This document shows positions 1 through 7,548 of a stretch of 64,000 bases of DNA, one piece after another. The position numbers and the translations under genes are program-made. This DNA is from Bacteroidales bacterium. GTDB lineage: Bacteria; Bacteroidota; Bacteroidia; Bacteroidales; F082. The notes beneath the pieces were generated by a model. The model was not told where the DNA came from. It saw only the letters and a program-made list of their open reading frames with translations, and did no database searches. Each line of letters opens with the position of its first letter. Positions within the stretch are counted from its first letter, which is position 1. The DNA lies in NCBI GenBank assembly GCA_017531225.1, contig JAFXLL010000009.1, positions 1 through 64,000 of the forward strand, in the 5' to 3' direction.

Positions 1-1611
1 GCTCAGGTTAATGTATATGGAGAGAATGGACATACACTGACTTTCAAGGCTTACAATCATGCCACGGATCAAGAACTGGTATTGGATTCAGAAGTTATAG
101 TTACCTTCACTGAAGATGGCAGTGGAACTTTGTTTGCACCAATGGAGTTAAATTTTGTTGTATCTTCGTCTTCAACCATCCATAACACCACTTCGGGCAG
201 CTGGAACGACCCAAATAGTTGGGGAGGGACGGTGCCCACAGCGAGTGCAACGGTGGCTATTGATGTGGATTGCGTTGTTGATGTTGATGTGGAAGTGGCG
301 AATCTATCCATCTCAGACGGAGCCACGCTTACCATCCAATCCGGCAACGTCCTCACTGTCACAGGCGACTTGACCAACACTACTGTCACCGGGCTGGTTA
401 TCGAGGACGGCGCCCAGGTGATCAACGAATCAGCCAATGTGAAAGCAGTTTGCCTGAAGAATATCATCTCCTACAACGCCAAGGACAACGGCGGGTGGTA
501 TACCATCAGTTCTCCTGTCGATAACATGGCTATCGCAGGAAGCGACTTCCTCACTCCCGCATACGACCTTTACCGTTATAACGAAAACCCCGAAAGCGGT
601 CTTGAATGGGAGAATTACAAGGATAACTCCAACGTTGACTTCACTACATTCGAAAACGGCCGGGGTTACCTCTATGCGAACAGCAACACGTTCTCGCCCA
701 CCTTTGTGGGGACGCTTAACGCGGCTTCTGTAGTACGTGCGCTCACCTGTTCGGAAAGCCCCGACGGATTGAGCGGCTTCAACCTCATCGGCAACCCGTT
801 CCCGCATGTCATTTACAAAGGTGAAGGCGGTGCTATCGACAATGCCAATCTTGCCTCTGGCTTCTTGACATTGAACGACGAAGGAGCTTGGCATGTAAAC
901 ACCTATGAAGATGCCATCATGCCAGGACAAGGTGTCTTAGTGAAGACTACGGCAAACACCGACCTCACCATCGCTAAAAGCAACGCTGAGGCAACCGCTG
1001 AGTCAAACGGAGCCAAGAACGCCATCGGACGCATCTGCGTTACGGTGACGGGCGGCAACGGCGAGGATCGCGCGTTCGTCTACTTCGGCCAGGGTATTGG
1101 CCTGAACAAGATGGCGAACTTCACGGATCATACACCGGTCCTATGGGTGCGCCACAACAACACAGACTACGCCATTGCCCATGTAGGCAAAGGCTGCGAA
1201 TCGCTGGATTTGTTCTTCCATAACAAGAATAATGGTGAATATTGCCTCTCGGTCAACACTAAGGATGTAACCTTCGGCGTACTGCAATTGGTGGACAACC
1301 TCACGGGCGAGATAATCGACCTGAAACAGCATCCTGATTACAGCTTCCATGCCAACGGCAACGAGGCAGACGGCCGCTTTAAATTGGTGCTCAGGATGCC
1401 TTCAGGAGTGGAGGAAACGGCTGAAGCTGAGCCCTTCGCATTTGTCATCGATGGAAGGATTGTCCTTGTAGGTGTTGATGAATTGGCCAAATTACAGGTC
1501 GTTGACATGACCGGACGTGTGGTCTCAGAAGATGGATTGACTCCTGGCGTCTATGTGTTGCGCCTGATTAACGGAAACGAAGTAAGAACCCAGAAAATCG
1601 TTATCAAATGA
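1..1611 (+). CDS. T9SS cargo protein, 3' part (5' end outside window)
   Basis: The frame is open from base 1, so the gene begins upstream; 536 residues are visible. A TTG at 82 could be read as a start, but nothing supports it because the frame continues upstream without a stop. The visible part has beta-rich repetitive stretches (a GATLTIQSGNVLTVTGDL-type block near residues 107-124) followed by a long secreted module and a C-terminal domain of about 75 residues ending in EVRTQKIVIK, with VYVLRL upstream. That is the usual shape of a type A T9SS sorting domain, so the protein is probably exported across the outer membrane and processed at the surface. The C-terminal 450-480 residues resemble the same region of the C10 protease at 49849-53433. 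No catalytic motif is visible, so the function of the cargo is unknown. The stop overlaps the next gene by 4 nt (ATGA). Confidence 0.85.
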   Translation, partial: AQVNVYGENGHTLTFKAYNHATDQELVLDSEVIVTFTEDGSGTLFAPMELNFVVSSSSTIHNTTSGSWNDPNSWGGTVPTASATVAIDVDCVVDVDVEVANLSISDGATLTIQSGNVLTVTGDLTNTTVTGLVIEDGAQVINESANVKAVCLKNIISYNAKDNGGWYTISSPVDNMAIAGSDFLTPAYDLYRYNENPESGLEWENYKDNSNVDFTTFENGRGYLYANSNTFSPTFVGTLNAASVVRALTCSESPDGLSGFNLIGNPFPHVIYKGEGGAIDNANLASGFLTLNDEGAWHVNTYEDAIMPGQGVLVKTTANTDLTIAKSNAEATAESNGAKNAIGRICVTVTGGNGEDRAFVYFGQGIGLNKMANFTDHTPVLWVRHNNTDYAIAHVGKGCESLDLFFHNKNNGEYCLSVNTKDVTFGVLQLVDNLTGEIIDLKQHPDYSFHANGNEADGRFKLVLRMPSGVEETAEAEPFAFVIDGRIVLVGVDELAKLQVVDMTGRVVSEDGLTPGVYVLRLINGNEVRTQKIVIK

Positions 1612-1913
1612 AAAGAATATCATTCATAATGGCAATTGTTCTCTGTATGGGCCTCGGCTGTTTCGCCCAAAATCAACGGGGCGGCGGCCTCTTCCAATAC
1701 GGCGAGGTCAGTGACGAGGATTACTACTACGGTTCCGTTTGGTACGCTCTTGACCAAAACAGCGTGTACCAACGTGACAACCTCGGTTTGTTCGCTCCCG
1801 GCCTTCCTATCCACGGTCAGGAACAGAACATGGATGCCCCGCTCGGCGGTGGCGCCCTCTTGCTCATCGGCTTTGGTGCCGCTTACGCACTGAAGAAGCA
1901 AAGAAAAAGTTGA
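1608..1913 (+). CDS. small secreted protein with PLGGG/membrane/basic C-terminal tail
   Basis: A 101-residue protein. It has a signal peptide (about residues 1-20, cleavage after CFA), a short Gly/Tyr/Asp-rich middle, then APLGGG, a hydrophobic segment and a basic end (KKQRKS). This tripartite tail looks like a membrane or surface anchor and closely matches the tail of the protein at 9233-9676; both also start their mature part with Gly-rich sequence followed by LF. The ATG overlaps the stop of the upstream T9SS gene (ATGA), which implies translational coupling. It is followed by a strong terminator. I do not recognise a named family; a role as partner or anchor for secreted proteins is inference only. 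Confidence 0.75.
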   Translation: MKRISFIMAIVLCMGLGCFAQNQRGGGLFQYGEVSDEDYYYGSVWYALDQNSVYQRDNLGLFAPGLPIHGQEQNMDAPLGGGALLLIGFGAAYALKKQRKS

Positions 1914-1940
1914 TCCATCACTACAGATTGGCCAAAACGA

Positions 1941-1972
1941 AAAATCCCGCCGTTCACAGCGGGATTTTTTTA
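1941..1972. terminator. bidirectional rho-independent terminator
   Basis: Hairpin AAATCCCGC (1942-1950) / GCGGGATTT (1959-1967) with an 8-nt loop, flanked by A-run and T-run. It ends the 1-1913 transcript, and its T-side overlaps the stop of the convergent rpn gene. Confidence 0.85.
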
Positions 1973-2944
1973 TCGGTTCATATCGACTAATCCAGTTGCT
2001 TTCATGATGGTCTCGTCATCTAATCCGAGGGCTTTCATGTTTCGGGCTATTTCGAGAGCTTTGTTTTTTTCGCCCTCGGCGATTCCTTTTTCAAGTCCTT
2101 CCTCTCGTCCTTTTTCAAGTCCTTCCTCCCGCCCTTTTTCAAGTCCTTCCTCGTGGCCTTCTTCGTAACCCAGGATGCGTCCACTCTCAATTCGGTTGTA
2201 GGTGTCGAGTTCTTTTTTCCAGCTCCGCATGTAGTTGAGTCGCTGGTCTTCGTTGAAACAGGCATATTCGGCTTCCCTATAGAGTTTCTTGAATATGGGT
2301 TCGTCCAGCTCGGGTGGACAATCCTCTTCGCCCCAAAGCAGATAGAGCACTTTTAGCCATCGGTCGAGGGGTCGGTTCATGTCAAGCTTGGCGGCGCCAA
2401 CCTTGGGCATCTCGAGGTAGATGAGGGTGAGCTTGTCGTAGAACACGTGATGGTCGTTGAGGTCGGTAAGCATGATCCTATGATAATAGTCCTCAGGCTT
2501 ATACTCCTTCTTTGGAAAATTGAAATTCATCAGGGCGATGACATAAACCTCGTTAAGGCGGTAATTCCACTTCTTGGGTTTGGATTTCTCTAAAATCTCT
2601 GCGTTTTCCCGTTTGGTGGGGTCGCCTTTGATGCCTTGCTCTTGTATGGCTCGGGCGGCGTAGTAGAGGGTGCGGTCCTTAAAGAAAACCTCCCAGCTAT
2701 TCTGCATCTCCACGATGAACCGTCGTCCGTTGGCTGTTTGGCAGTACACGTCGAAATAGCAGGTCCTGTCGCCGTTGAACTCGCCTATTTGCTCAACGTT
2801 CTTTGGGAAGAGGTCAAGGATGGGGTCGGCGGTGTCCTCGATGACCGCATTGAGGAAGCTGATGAGGATGTCTTTGTTGGCTTCGGTACCGAAGAGCTTC
2901 TTGAAGCCGAAGTCGATGAACGGATTAATGTATCTGGTCTCCAT
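1970..2944 (-). CDS. Rpn family recombination-promoting nuclease / PDDEXK transposase-like protein
   Basis: A 324-residue protein. It opens with the family signature NPFIDFGFKKLFG (about residues 7-19), has a putative PD-(D/E)XK active site (Asp in CYFDVY, then Glu in FIVEMQ, about residues 62-80) and ends in an EG/EK/RE-rich repeated helix followed by ARNMKALGLDDETIMKATGL-type sequence. This is the domain order of Rpn/PDDEXK_2 proteins, which are DNA endonucleases linked to RecA-independent recombination. They are common as solitary genes in gut Bacteroidales. No terminal inverted repeats or target duplications are visible around it, so it is not shown to be an insertion sequence. It has its own promoter at 3012-3043. 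Confidence 0.88.
   Translation of the reverse strand: METRYINPFIDFGFKKLFGTEANKDILISFLNAVIEDTADPILDLFPKNVEQIGEFNGDRTCYFDVYCQTANGRRFIVEMQNSWEVFFKDRTLYYAARAIQEQGIKGDPTKRENAEILEKSKPKKWNYRLNEVYVIALMNFNFPKKEYKPEDYYHRIMLTDLNDHHVFYDKLTLIYLEMPKVGAAKLDMNRPLDRWLKVLYLLWGEEDCPPELDEPIFKKLYREAEYACFNEDQRLNYMRSWKKELDTYNRIESGRILGYEEGHEEGLEKGREEGLEKGREEGLEKGIAEGEKNKALEIARNMKALGLDDETIMKATGLVDMNR
2085..2156 (-). repeat. three 24-bp tandem repeats inside rpn
   Basis: Units 2085-2108, 2109-2132 and 2133-2156 share the first 20 bases (CCTTTTTCAAGTCCTTCCTC on +). They encode three 8-residue blocks of EGLEKGRE type in the C-terminal helix. Copy number changes would stay in frame. Confidence 0.9.
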
Positions 2945-3011
2945 AGTTTTAATTAATAATTAATTCTATAATCTGTTTCTCATTTGTCCAAATGTATCAT
3001 CGACGATTCTG

Positions 3012-3044
3012 CAAAGATAAATAGATTATTTCATTCACTGCAAG
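3012..3044 (-). promoter_or_regulatory. promoter of rpn
   Basis: Read on the minus strand: CTTG (3044-3041), 21-nt spacer, TATCTTTG (3019-3012). This matches the Bacteroidota TTTG-N19-21-TAnnTTTG pattern and gives a leader of about 60 nt before the ATG at 2944. Confidence 0.65.
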
Positions 3045-3074
3045 TTTTTTGGAAGTTTTTTCTTGCAGTGAATG
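3032..3074. repeat. perfect 13-bp inverted repeat between era and rpn
   Basis: CATTCACTGCAAG (3032-3044) and CTTGCAGTGAATG (3062-3074) are perfect complements around a 17-nt A/T-rich centre. The lower arm contains the -33 element of the rpn promoter. It could act as the era terminator stem (no clear U-tract follows) or as an operator for rpn. Confidence 0.8.
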
Positions 3075-3103
3075 GGATAAGTAACAAAGAAAGAAAAAGA
3101 AGT

Positions 3104-3985
3104 TTATGCTTCGTACCCGAACCGCTTGAGCTCCTGTTCGTTATCTCTCCAGTCTTTGTCAACCTTGACGAAAAGTTCAAGGAAAATCTTCTTTCCAGTG
3201 AACTCCTCAATATCAGTTCTGGCCTGCATGCCGAGTTTCTTGATGGCGCTGCCGCCCTTGCCGATGATGATGGCTTTTTGCGAGTCGCGGGCTACGTAGA
3301 TGGAGGCACGGATGACGATACGCTTGTCGCTTTCCTCATAAGAGTCCACTTCAACCTGCACAGAATAAGGGATCTCTTGCTGGTAGTTCAAGAGGATCTT
3401 CTCACGGATGATCTCGGTGATGAAGAAACGCATCGACTTGTCGGTGAGTTCGTCTTTTGGGAAGTAGGGTGGGCACTCGGGCAGTTTGGTGAGAATCTGC
3501 TCAAACAGGTGCTGGATGTTGGCGTTATGCTGTGCCGAGATGGGGAAAACGGTGGCGTTGGGCAGCTCCTTCTCCCAATGTGCCACGGCCTGTTCTACGC
3601 CCTGTTGGTCTGATAAATCAATCTTGTTGATGAGCACAAACACAGGAATCTCGGTCGATTTCAGCCGTTCGATGGTCTTTTCTTCTTCCTTTTTGTCGGT
3701 GATGTCGACTACAAAGAGGATCAGGTCGGCGTCGATGAGGGCGACATTGACGAATTGGTTCATCACTTCGTGCATTTTGTAGGCCGGGTCCTTGATGATG
3801 CCTGGAGTATCGGAAAATACTATCTGGAAGTCATCGCCGTTAACGATGCCAAGGATGCGGTGGCGTGTGGTTTGCGCCTTGGAGGTGATGATGGAGATTT
3901 TCTCCCCAACCAGTTGATTCATAAGGGTTGACTTGCCCACGTTGGGGCGTCCGATGATGTTGACGTAACCTGCTTTATGGCTCAT
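3104..3985 (-). CDS. era: GTPase Era
   Basis: A 293-residue protein of normal length. The N-terminal GTPase domain has G1 GRPNVGKS (residues 12-19), a TTRHR switch region, DTPG (G3) and NKID (G4). The C-terminal KH RNA-binding domain contains IIIGKGGSAIKKLG. Era binds 16S rRNA near its 3' end and acts in 30S subunit assembly and cell-cycle progress. The ATG at 3985 directly precedes the first beta strand of the G domain. It is divergent from the initiator tRNA gene, and the -7 box TATCTTTG (4021-4014) gives a short leader. Confidence 0.97.
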   Translation of the reverse strand: MSHKAGYVNIIGRPNVGKSTLMNQLVGEKISIITSKAQTTRHRILGIVNGDDFQIVFSDTPGIIKDPAYKMHEVMNQFVNVALIDADLILFVVDITDKKEEEKTIERLKSTEIPVFVLINKIDLSDQQGVEQAVAHWEKELPNATVFPISAQHNANIQHLFEQILTKLPECPPYFPKDELTDKSMRFFITEIIREKILLNYQQEIPYSVQVEVDSYEESDKRIVIRASIYVARDSQKAIIIGKGGSAIKKLGMQARTDIEEFTGKKIFLELFVKVDKDWRDNEQELKRFGYEA

Positions 3986-4010
3986 TTCTCAAAAAAAATC
4001 ATTAAAACGC

Positions 4011-4041
4011 TTGCAAAGATATAAAAAACTATTTAATTTTG
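4011..4041. promoter_or_regulatory. overlapping divergent promoters of era (-) and tRNA-fMet (+)
   Basis: Plus strand: TTG (4011-4013), 20-nt spacer, TAATTTTG (4034-4041), about 16 nt before the tRNA. Minus strand: -7 box TATCTTTG (4021-4014); its -33 box is weak. The minus -7 box abuts the plus -33 box, so both cannot be occupied at once. Confidence 0.65.
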
Positions 4042-4056
4042 CAGCCTGAATCACGA

Positions 4057-4128
<72 letters not shown>

Positions 4129-4136
4129 CAAACTAA

Positions 4137-4166
4137 AACGGACCTCTTTCGAGGCCCGTTTTTTGT
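4137..4166 (+). terminator. terminator after tRNA-fMet
   Basis: Stem ACGGxCCTC / GAGGxCCGT with one internal mismatch and loop TTTC, followed by a T6 run. It starts about 10 nt after the tRNA. Confidence 0.75.
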
Positions 4167-4185
4167 TGTTCTATGTGAGTACCGA

Positions 4186-5052
4186 TTATTCAGTAGCCTC
4201 CACGAGAGTGCCCTCAAGTGTGCCTTCCTCGAGTTTCACATCAAGCTTGGCAAGGAGAACAGTGGCTTCACCTATACCCTCTGCAGTGCCGCTCAGCGTC
4301 ATGACGCCGTCTTCAACCTCACAGTCGATGTTGGCCGTGACTGCAACGACAACATTGACAAACAGTTCGACGGATTGATAGTAAACAAATTCGTTCAGGT
4401 CGATGGTGTTGCCTTCCATGGGGCACCAGAATGACATATAAGTGTCTTCAACCTCGATGCCGATGTGGGCCTGGCCTTGTTCGTTGGTTTCGCCGAAATA
4501 GATGGTGACGGGAATGTCGTTGAGTTCTTTCTCTTCGTGGTTGTAGGTTTCGTGGCCGGCGATCTCATTGGTGGTGATGTAGCCGTGGAGGTTGATGAGG
4601 CCAGAGTAGATGCCGTTAATAGGCTCAACAACCTCTGAACTGATCACGTTGACAATGATTTCGTTCGACTTGGAAGCCTGGTCGGTGACGGTGAAGGTGA
4701 AAACATAAGTTGTCTCGCTGTCCTCAGCGGTGAAGCTGAAGTCGAAGATGTTTTCAACAGACGGATCTTCAAATTCAGGACTCTCGCTCTTCAATAGATT
4801 GCCATTGAGATCCTTGACGGTGAATTTCACGTTGGCTATTGGGCTCATGCTACTTGAGTTGGGGGCCACTTTGACTTGGAAATTCAGCTCAGTGCCTACA
4901 CTGACACCAGTGTTGTGTGTGAAAAGATCTTCGCCCTGGAGAAGGGAGATTTCGGGTTTTTGTTTCATCAAATCATTGATGGCTGATGGATCGCAGCTTG
5001 TGAAAGTCATCATTCCGATGACACAAGCCATTACAAAGAATAATTTTTTCAT
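4186..5052 (-). CDS. secreted lipoprotein, unknown function
   Basis: 288 residues from the ATG at 5052. The start is chosen because it begins a lipoprotein signal peptide (MKKLFFVMACVIGMMTFTSC, lipobox Cys at residue 20) and because the frame upstream of it contains the promoter. The mature part is beta-rich. An early stretch (about residues 45-130) reads like an Ig/PKD-like domain with a conserved VTDQASKSNEI ending, and the C-terminal half repeats short strands with no recognisable catalytic motif. Export to the periplasm or outer membrane is likely. Similar lipoproteins of unknown role are common in Bacteroidales. It is monocistronic and divergent from nhaC. Confidence 0.75.
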   Translation of the reverse strand: MKKLFFVMACVIGMMTFTSCDPSAINDLMKQKPEISLLQGEDLFTHNTGVSVGTELNFQVKVAPNSSSMSPIANVKFTVKDLNGNLLKSESPEFEDPSVENIFDFSFTAEDSETTYVFTFTVTDQASKSNEIIVNVISSEVVEPINGIYSGLINLHGYITTNEIAGHETYNHEEKELNDIPVTIYFGETNEQGQAHIGIEVEDTYMSFWCPMEGNTIDLNEFVYYQSVELFVNVVVAVTANIDCEVEDGVMTLSGTAEGIGEATVLLAKLDVKLEEGTLEGTLVEATE

Positions 5053-5087
5053 GCGTGTATTGTTTAAGGATAAATTGGCATAATAAT

Positions 5088-5125
5088 TTTGCAAAGGTAA
5101 GAATAATTTGTAATTTTGGCACAAA
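5088..5125. promoter_or_regulatory. overlapping divergent promoters of lipoprotein (-) and nhaC (+)
   Basis: Plus: TTTG (5088-5091), 19-nt spacer, TAATTTTG (5111-5118). Minus: TTTG (5125-5122), 22-nt spacer, TACCTTTG (5099-5092). The plus -33 and minus -7 boxes touch, forming TTTGCAAA, so the two promoters exclude one another. Confidence 0.75.
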
Positions 5126-5135
5126 ATAAGTGATT

Positions 5136-6704
5136 ATGCCTTTGTGGATGTCCATATTGCCACCCTTGGTGGCTATTCTGATGGCTCTTTTGTTAAAGGA
5201 GGTGATCTCCTCCCTGTTTTTTGGAATCCTAACGGGAGCGGTCATCATGGCTTATTATGGCGGATGCGGTCCGTTGGAAGCCTTAGGCGGCGGACTGCTT
5301 CGAGTGGCGGATACCTATTTGGCTGGAGCACTTTTTGAGGACGAACATGTCAAGATCATTCTGTTTACCCTGATGATCGGGGGAATGGTGAAAATCATCA
5401 CCGTCAATGGAGGGATGCAAGGTATTGTGAAATGGCTTTCCAAAAGGGCAAAAGGGCCGCGCTCGGGACAGCTGATCACCTTTATGATGGATTTTTGCGT
5501 GTTTTTCGATGACTATTCCAATACCTTGGTGGTGGGTAACACCATGCGCCCTTTGGCTGACAAACTCCGAATTTCACGCGAGAAGCTGTCCTATATCGTC
5601 GACTCCACCTCGGCGCCTGTGGTGGCGATAGCATTCGTCACTACCTGGATTGGAGCCGAACTGAGCTATATTCAAGAAGGTATCAACACCTTGGGACTGG
5701 ATATGTCTCCCTATTCGGTGTTCTTCAGTTCGTTGGCTTACAGCTTCTATCCTTTCCTTACCCTCGCTTTTGTGTTGATGATCATTCTGAGCGGACGCGA
5801 CTTCGGTCCGATGCTGAAGGCGGAGCGTAAAGCCAGACAAGCCGAACATGTTGTTGATGAAACGTCGAAGCAACAGGTGCAGCATGGTCATGCCATTGAT
5901 GCGGTGATTCCGCTTCTGGTGCTGATTATAGGGACGATAGTCGGACTGTTCGTTACGGGTTATGACGCTTCGGTATGGTCAGATCCCAGTCATGATTTCA
6001 TGGGCAAACTATCGGCCACCATCGGCGCTGCTGATTCCTATCAAGCCTTGCTATGGTCATCGTTATGTTCGTTGTTGACGGCGATTATCATTACTCTACT
6101 GCGTCGTGTGTTGAAGTTCGATAAGATCATGGAGGCTTCGGTAGAGGGTTTCAAGTCGATGTTCAACGCTGTGGTGATTCTGACTATGGCTTGGGCTATC
6201 GCTTTGGTGGCTGAGGATATGCATACCGCGGAGTTCGTCTCGCATCTGTTGGTGAAGTGGGCGTTGCCGCCTGCCTTGGTGCCGGTGATCACCTTCTTGC
6301 TGGCAGCCCTGATCGGATTTTCCACAGGAACTTCATGGGGGACCATGGCCATCCTTTATCCCCTGATATTGCCGGCTTCGTGGCTGTTGTGCCAAGATCA
6401 AGGATTCTCGGTGGATCAAACCTTGCCTATATTTTATAATGTAGTGGCTTCGGTGCTGGCTGGTGCCGTCATGGGCGACCATTGCTCACCGATTTCCGAC
6501 ACTACCATCATGAGTTCTCTCTCAACCCAATGCGAACATCTGAGCCACGTCGGCACTCAGATGCCGTACGCGCTCACGGTTGGAAGTGTAGCCATGCTGT
6601 TGGGCGTGTTGCCCACAGCTTTAGGCCTGCCTTCATGGATAGCGTTCCTATTCGCCATAGCCGTTTTGTGGCTAATAGTACGCTTTGTAGGAAAGAAAAC
6701 CTAA
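5136..6704 (+). CDS. NhaC-type Na+/H+ antiporter family membrane protein
   Basis: 522 residues from the ATG at 5136. A GTG at 5130 is in frame, but the predicted transcription start near 5125 favours the ATG and leaves a very short leader. There are about 11-12 hydrophobic segments. Family features include a conserved FDDYSNTLVVG stretch near residue 130, SAPVVAIAFVTTWIG, GFSTGTSWGTMAILYPL and AGAVMGDHCSPISDTTIMSS. These are typical of the NhaC/ion transporter superfamily (PF03553), which exchanges Na+ or organic ions for protons at the inner membrane. The substrate cannot be read from sequence: NhaC antiporters, malate/lactate antiporters and amino-acid carriers share this fold. Confidence 0.85.
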   Translation: MPLWMSILPPLVAILMALLLKEVISSLFFGILTGAVIMAYYGGCGPLEALGGGLLRVADTYLAGALFEDEHVKIILFTLMIGGMVKIITVNGGMQGIVKWLSKRAKGPRSGQLITFMMDFCVFFDDYSNTLVVGNTMRPLADKLRISREKLSYIVDSTSAPVVAIAFVTTWIGAELSYIQEGINTLGLDMSPYSVFFSSLAYSFYPFLTLAFVLMIILSGRDFGPMLKAERKARQAEHVVDETSKQQVQHGHAIDAVIPLLVLIIGTIVGLFVTGYDASVWSDPSHDFMGKLSATIGAADSYQALLWSSLCSLLTAIIITLLRRVLKFDKIMEASVEGFKSMFNAVVILTMAWAIALVAEDMHTAEFVSHLLVKWALPPALVPVITFLLAALIGFSTGTSWGTMAILYPLILPASWLLCQDQGFSVDQTLPIFYNVVASVLAGAVMGDHCSPISDTTIMSSLSTQCEHLSHVGTQMPYALTVGSVAMLLGVLPTALGLPSWIAFLFAIAVLWLIVRFVGKKT

Positions 6705-6730
6705 TTGTTAACATTTAAAATAATAGTTTT

Positions 6731-7084
6731 ATGATCGAACTTGAACATTTGACCTTGGCCGACTTAGCCAACATGAAAAAAGAATCGTTTGAGATCCTTT
6801 ACAACAAAACCCGTGTCTCCTCATGTGAGGGTACGATGTACATCACTCCTGACAAGATTTATTACCTTGTGGCACCCAGCCAGCTCCCGAGCGGCCTTGA
6901 CAGAATCGGGGGTGCGCCTAAATCTTGGTGCATTGACCTTGGTGAGATTGCTTCATACGGCAAGTATGGTTTGGGTGGTTTCAAGATTGAGCTGAAGGAC
7001 GGCAACACGCTTCGTTTCACCAATGTCTTCCGCAAGAAACGCAACGCCATCGTGGAGGCTCTCGTGGAACGGATGAATCCCTAA
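6731..7084 (+). CDS. small cytoplasmic protein, PH/GRAM-like pattern
   Basis: 117 residues, no signal peptide. The predicted strand pattern (MYITPDKIYYLVAP, SWCIDLGEIASYGKYG, FKIELKDGNTLRFTNVF) followed by a C-terminal helix resembles small PH/GRAM-like domains, but this is a fold impression and not a match I can verify. It follows nhaC by 26 bp and precedes another small gene by 11 bp, so all three may be co-transcribed. Function unknown. Confidence 0.6.
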   Translation: MIELEHLTLADLANMKKESFEILYNKTRVSSCEGTMYITPDKIYYLVAPSQLPSGLDRIGGAPKSWCIDLGEIASYGKYGLGGFKIELKDGNTLRFTNVFRKKRNAIVEALVERMNP

Positions 7085-7095
7085 AATGCGAGTGA

Positions 7096-7320
7096 ATGAC
7101 GAGCAATCAAATCATCTGGGAAGATGATGTGCGTAAGTTGTTCTTGGACGGCGACACGCCGAAACTCATCTATAAAGGGATGGAATACACTTTCGGAGGG
7201 CACGGCTACGAACCTTTGGCCATTATCTTTGGCAAGGACGGCGAGGTGGCCTACATCCACAACTGTTTCGAGTGGCAGATCGACGAGCTTGAGAATAAGA
7301 TGTCCGGCCGGAAACTTTAA
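7096..7320 (+). CDS. small hypothetical protein
   Basis: 74 residues from the ATG at 7096. Acidic, with one Cys near the end (HNCFEWQIDELENKM) and no signal peptide or membrane segment. It lies 11 bp after the PH-like gene in the same direction. I do not recognise the family. It is supported as a gene by codon use, the clean start and its operon position. Confidence 0.55.
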   Translation: MTSNQIIWEDDVRKLFLDGDTPKLIYKGMEYTFGGHGYEPLAIIFGKDGEVAYIHNCFEWQIDELENKMSGRKL

Positions 7321-7548
7321 GTTTTTTTCAATGATAATCTTGCGGTGAACGGAAATAAGTTGTATCTTTAAAAACAGTTGGTCGCGGACACGCGAATGAA
7401 AAACCAGTGGAGTATCAAGACAAAAGGGGCGGGTCTCGGCTTGTTCCCCCCGTGATAATTTCTGATTTTCGCTTACGAAAAATATAATATTGATAACAAT
7501 AAGTTAGGGCACGCCGCAGCGTGCCCTAACTATTATCACACCAAATTA
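7321..7548. other. 228-bp intergenic region with possible small transcript
   Basis: It holds a promoter-like pair on + (TTG at 7340-7342, 20-nt spacer, TATCTTTA at 7363-7370). Downstream is a 19-codon open frame (7396-7455), a G-run/C-run pair (GGGGCGGG and CCCCCC around 7425-7452) that may fold, and the inverted repeat listed next. No known RNA family was recognised, and nothing here is strong enough to call a gene. Confidence 0.35.
7503..7532. repeat. 13-bp perfect hairpin downstream of lipoprotein gene
   Basis: AGTTAGGGCACGC (7503-7515) pairs fully with GCGTGCCCTAACT (7520-7532) around a 4-nt loop. It follows the stop of the minus-strand gene by 16 nt and has no U-tract, so it is more likely a 3' stabiliser or a weak terminator than a standard one. 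Confidence 0.8.

Noticed and set aside
69-467. Minus-strand open frame over the first gene
   Set aside because: It is the complement of a T9SS module with low-complexity Ser/Thr composition and has no start context or homology pattern.
1970-2944. rpn as part of an insertion sequence
   Set aside because: No terminal inverted repeats, target duplications or second transposase frame flank the gene.
4195-4434. Plus-strand frames after the tRNA
   Set aside because: They lie antisense to the lipoprotein gene and one begins inside the tRNA.
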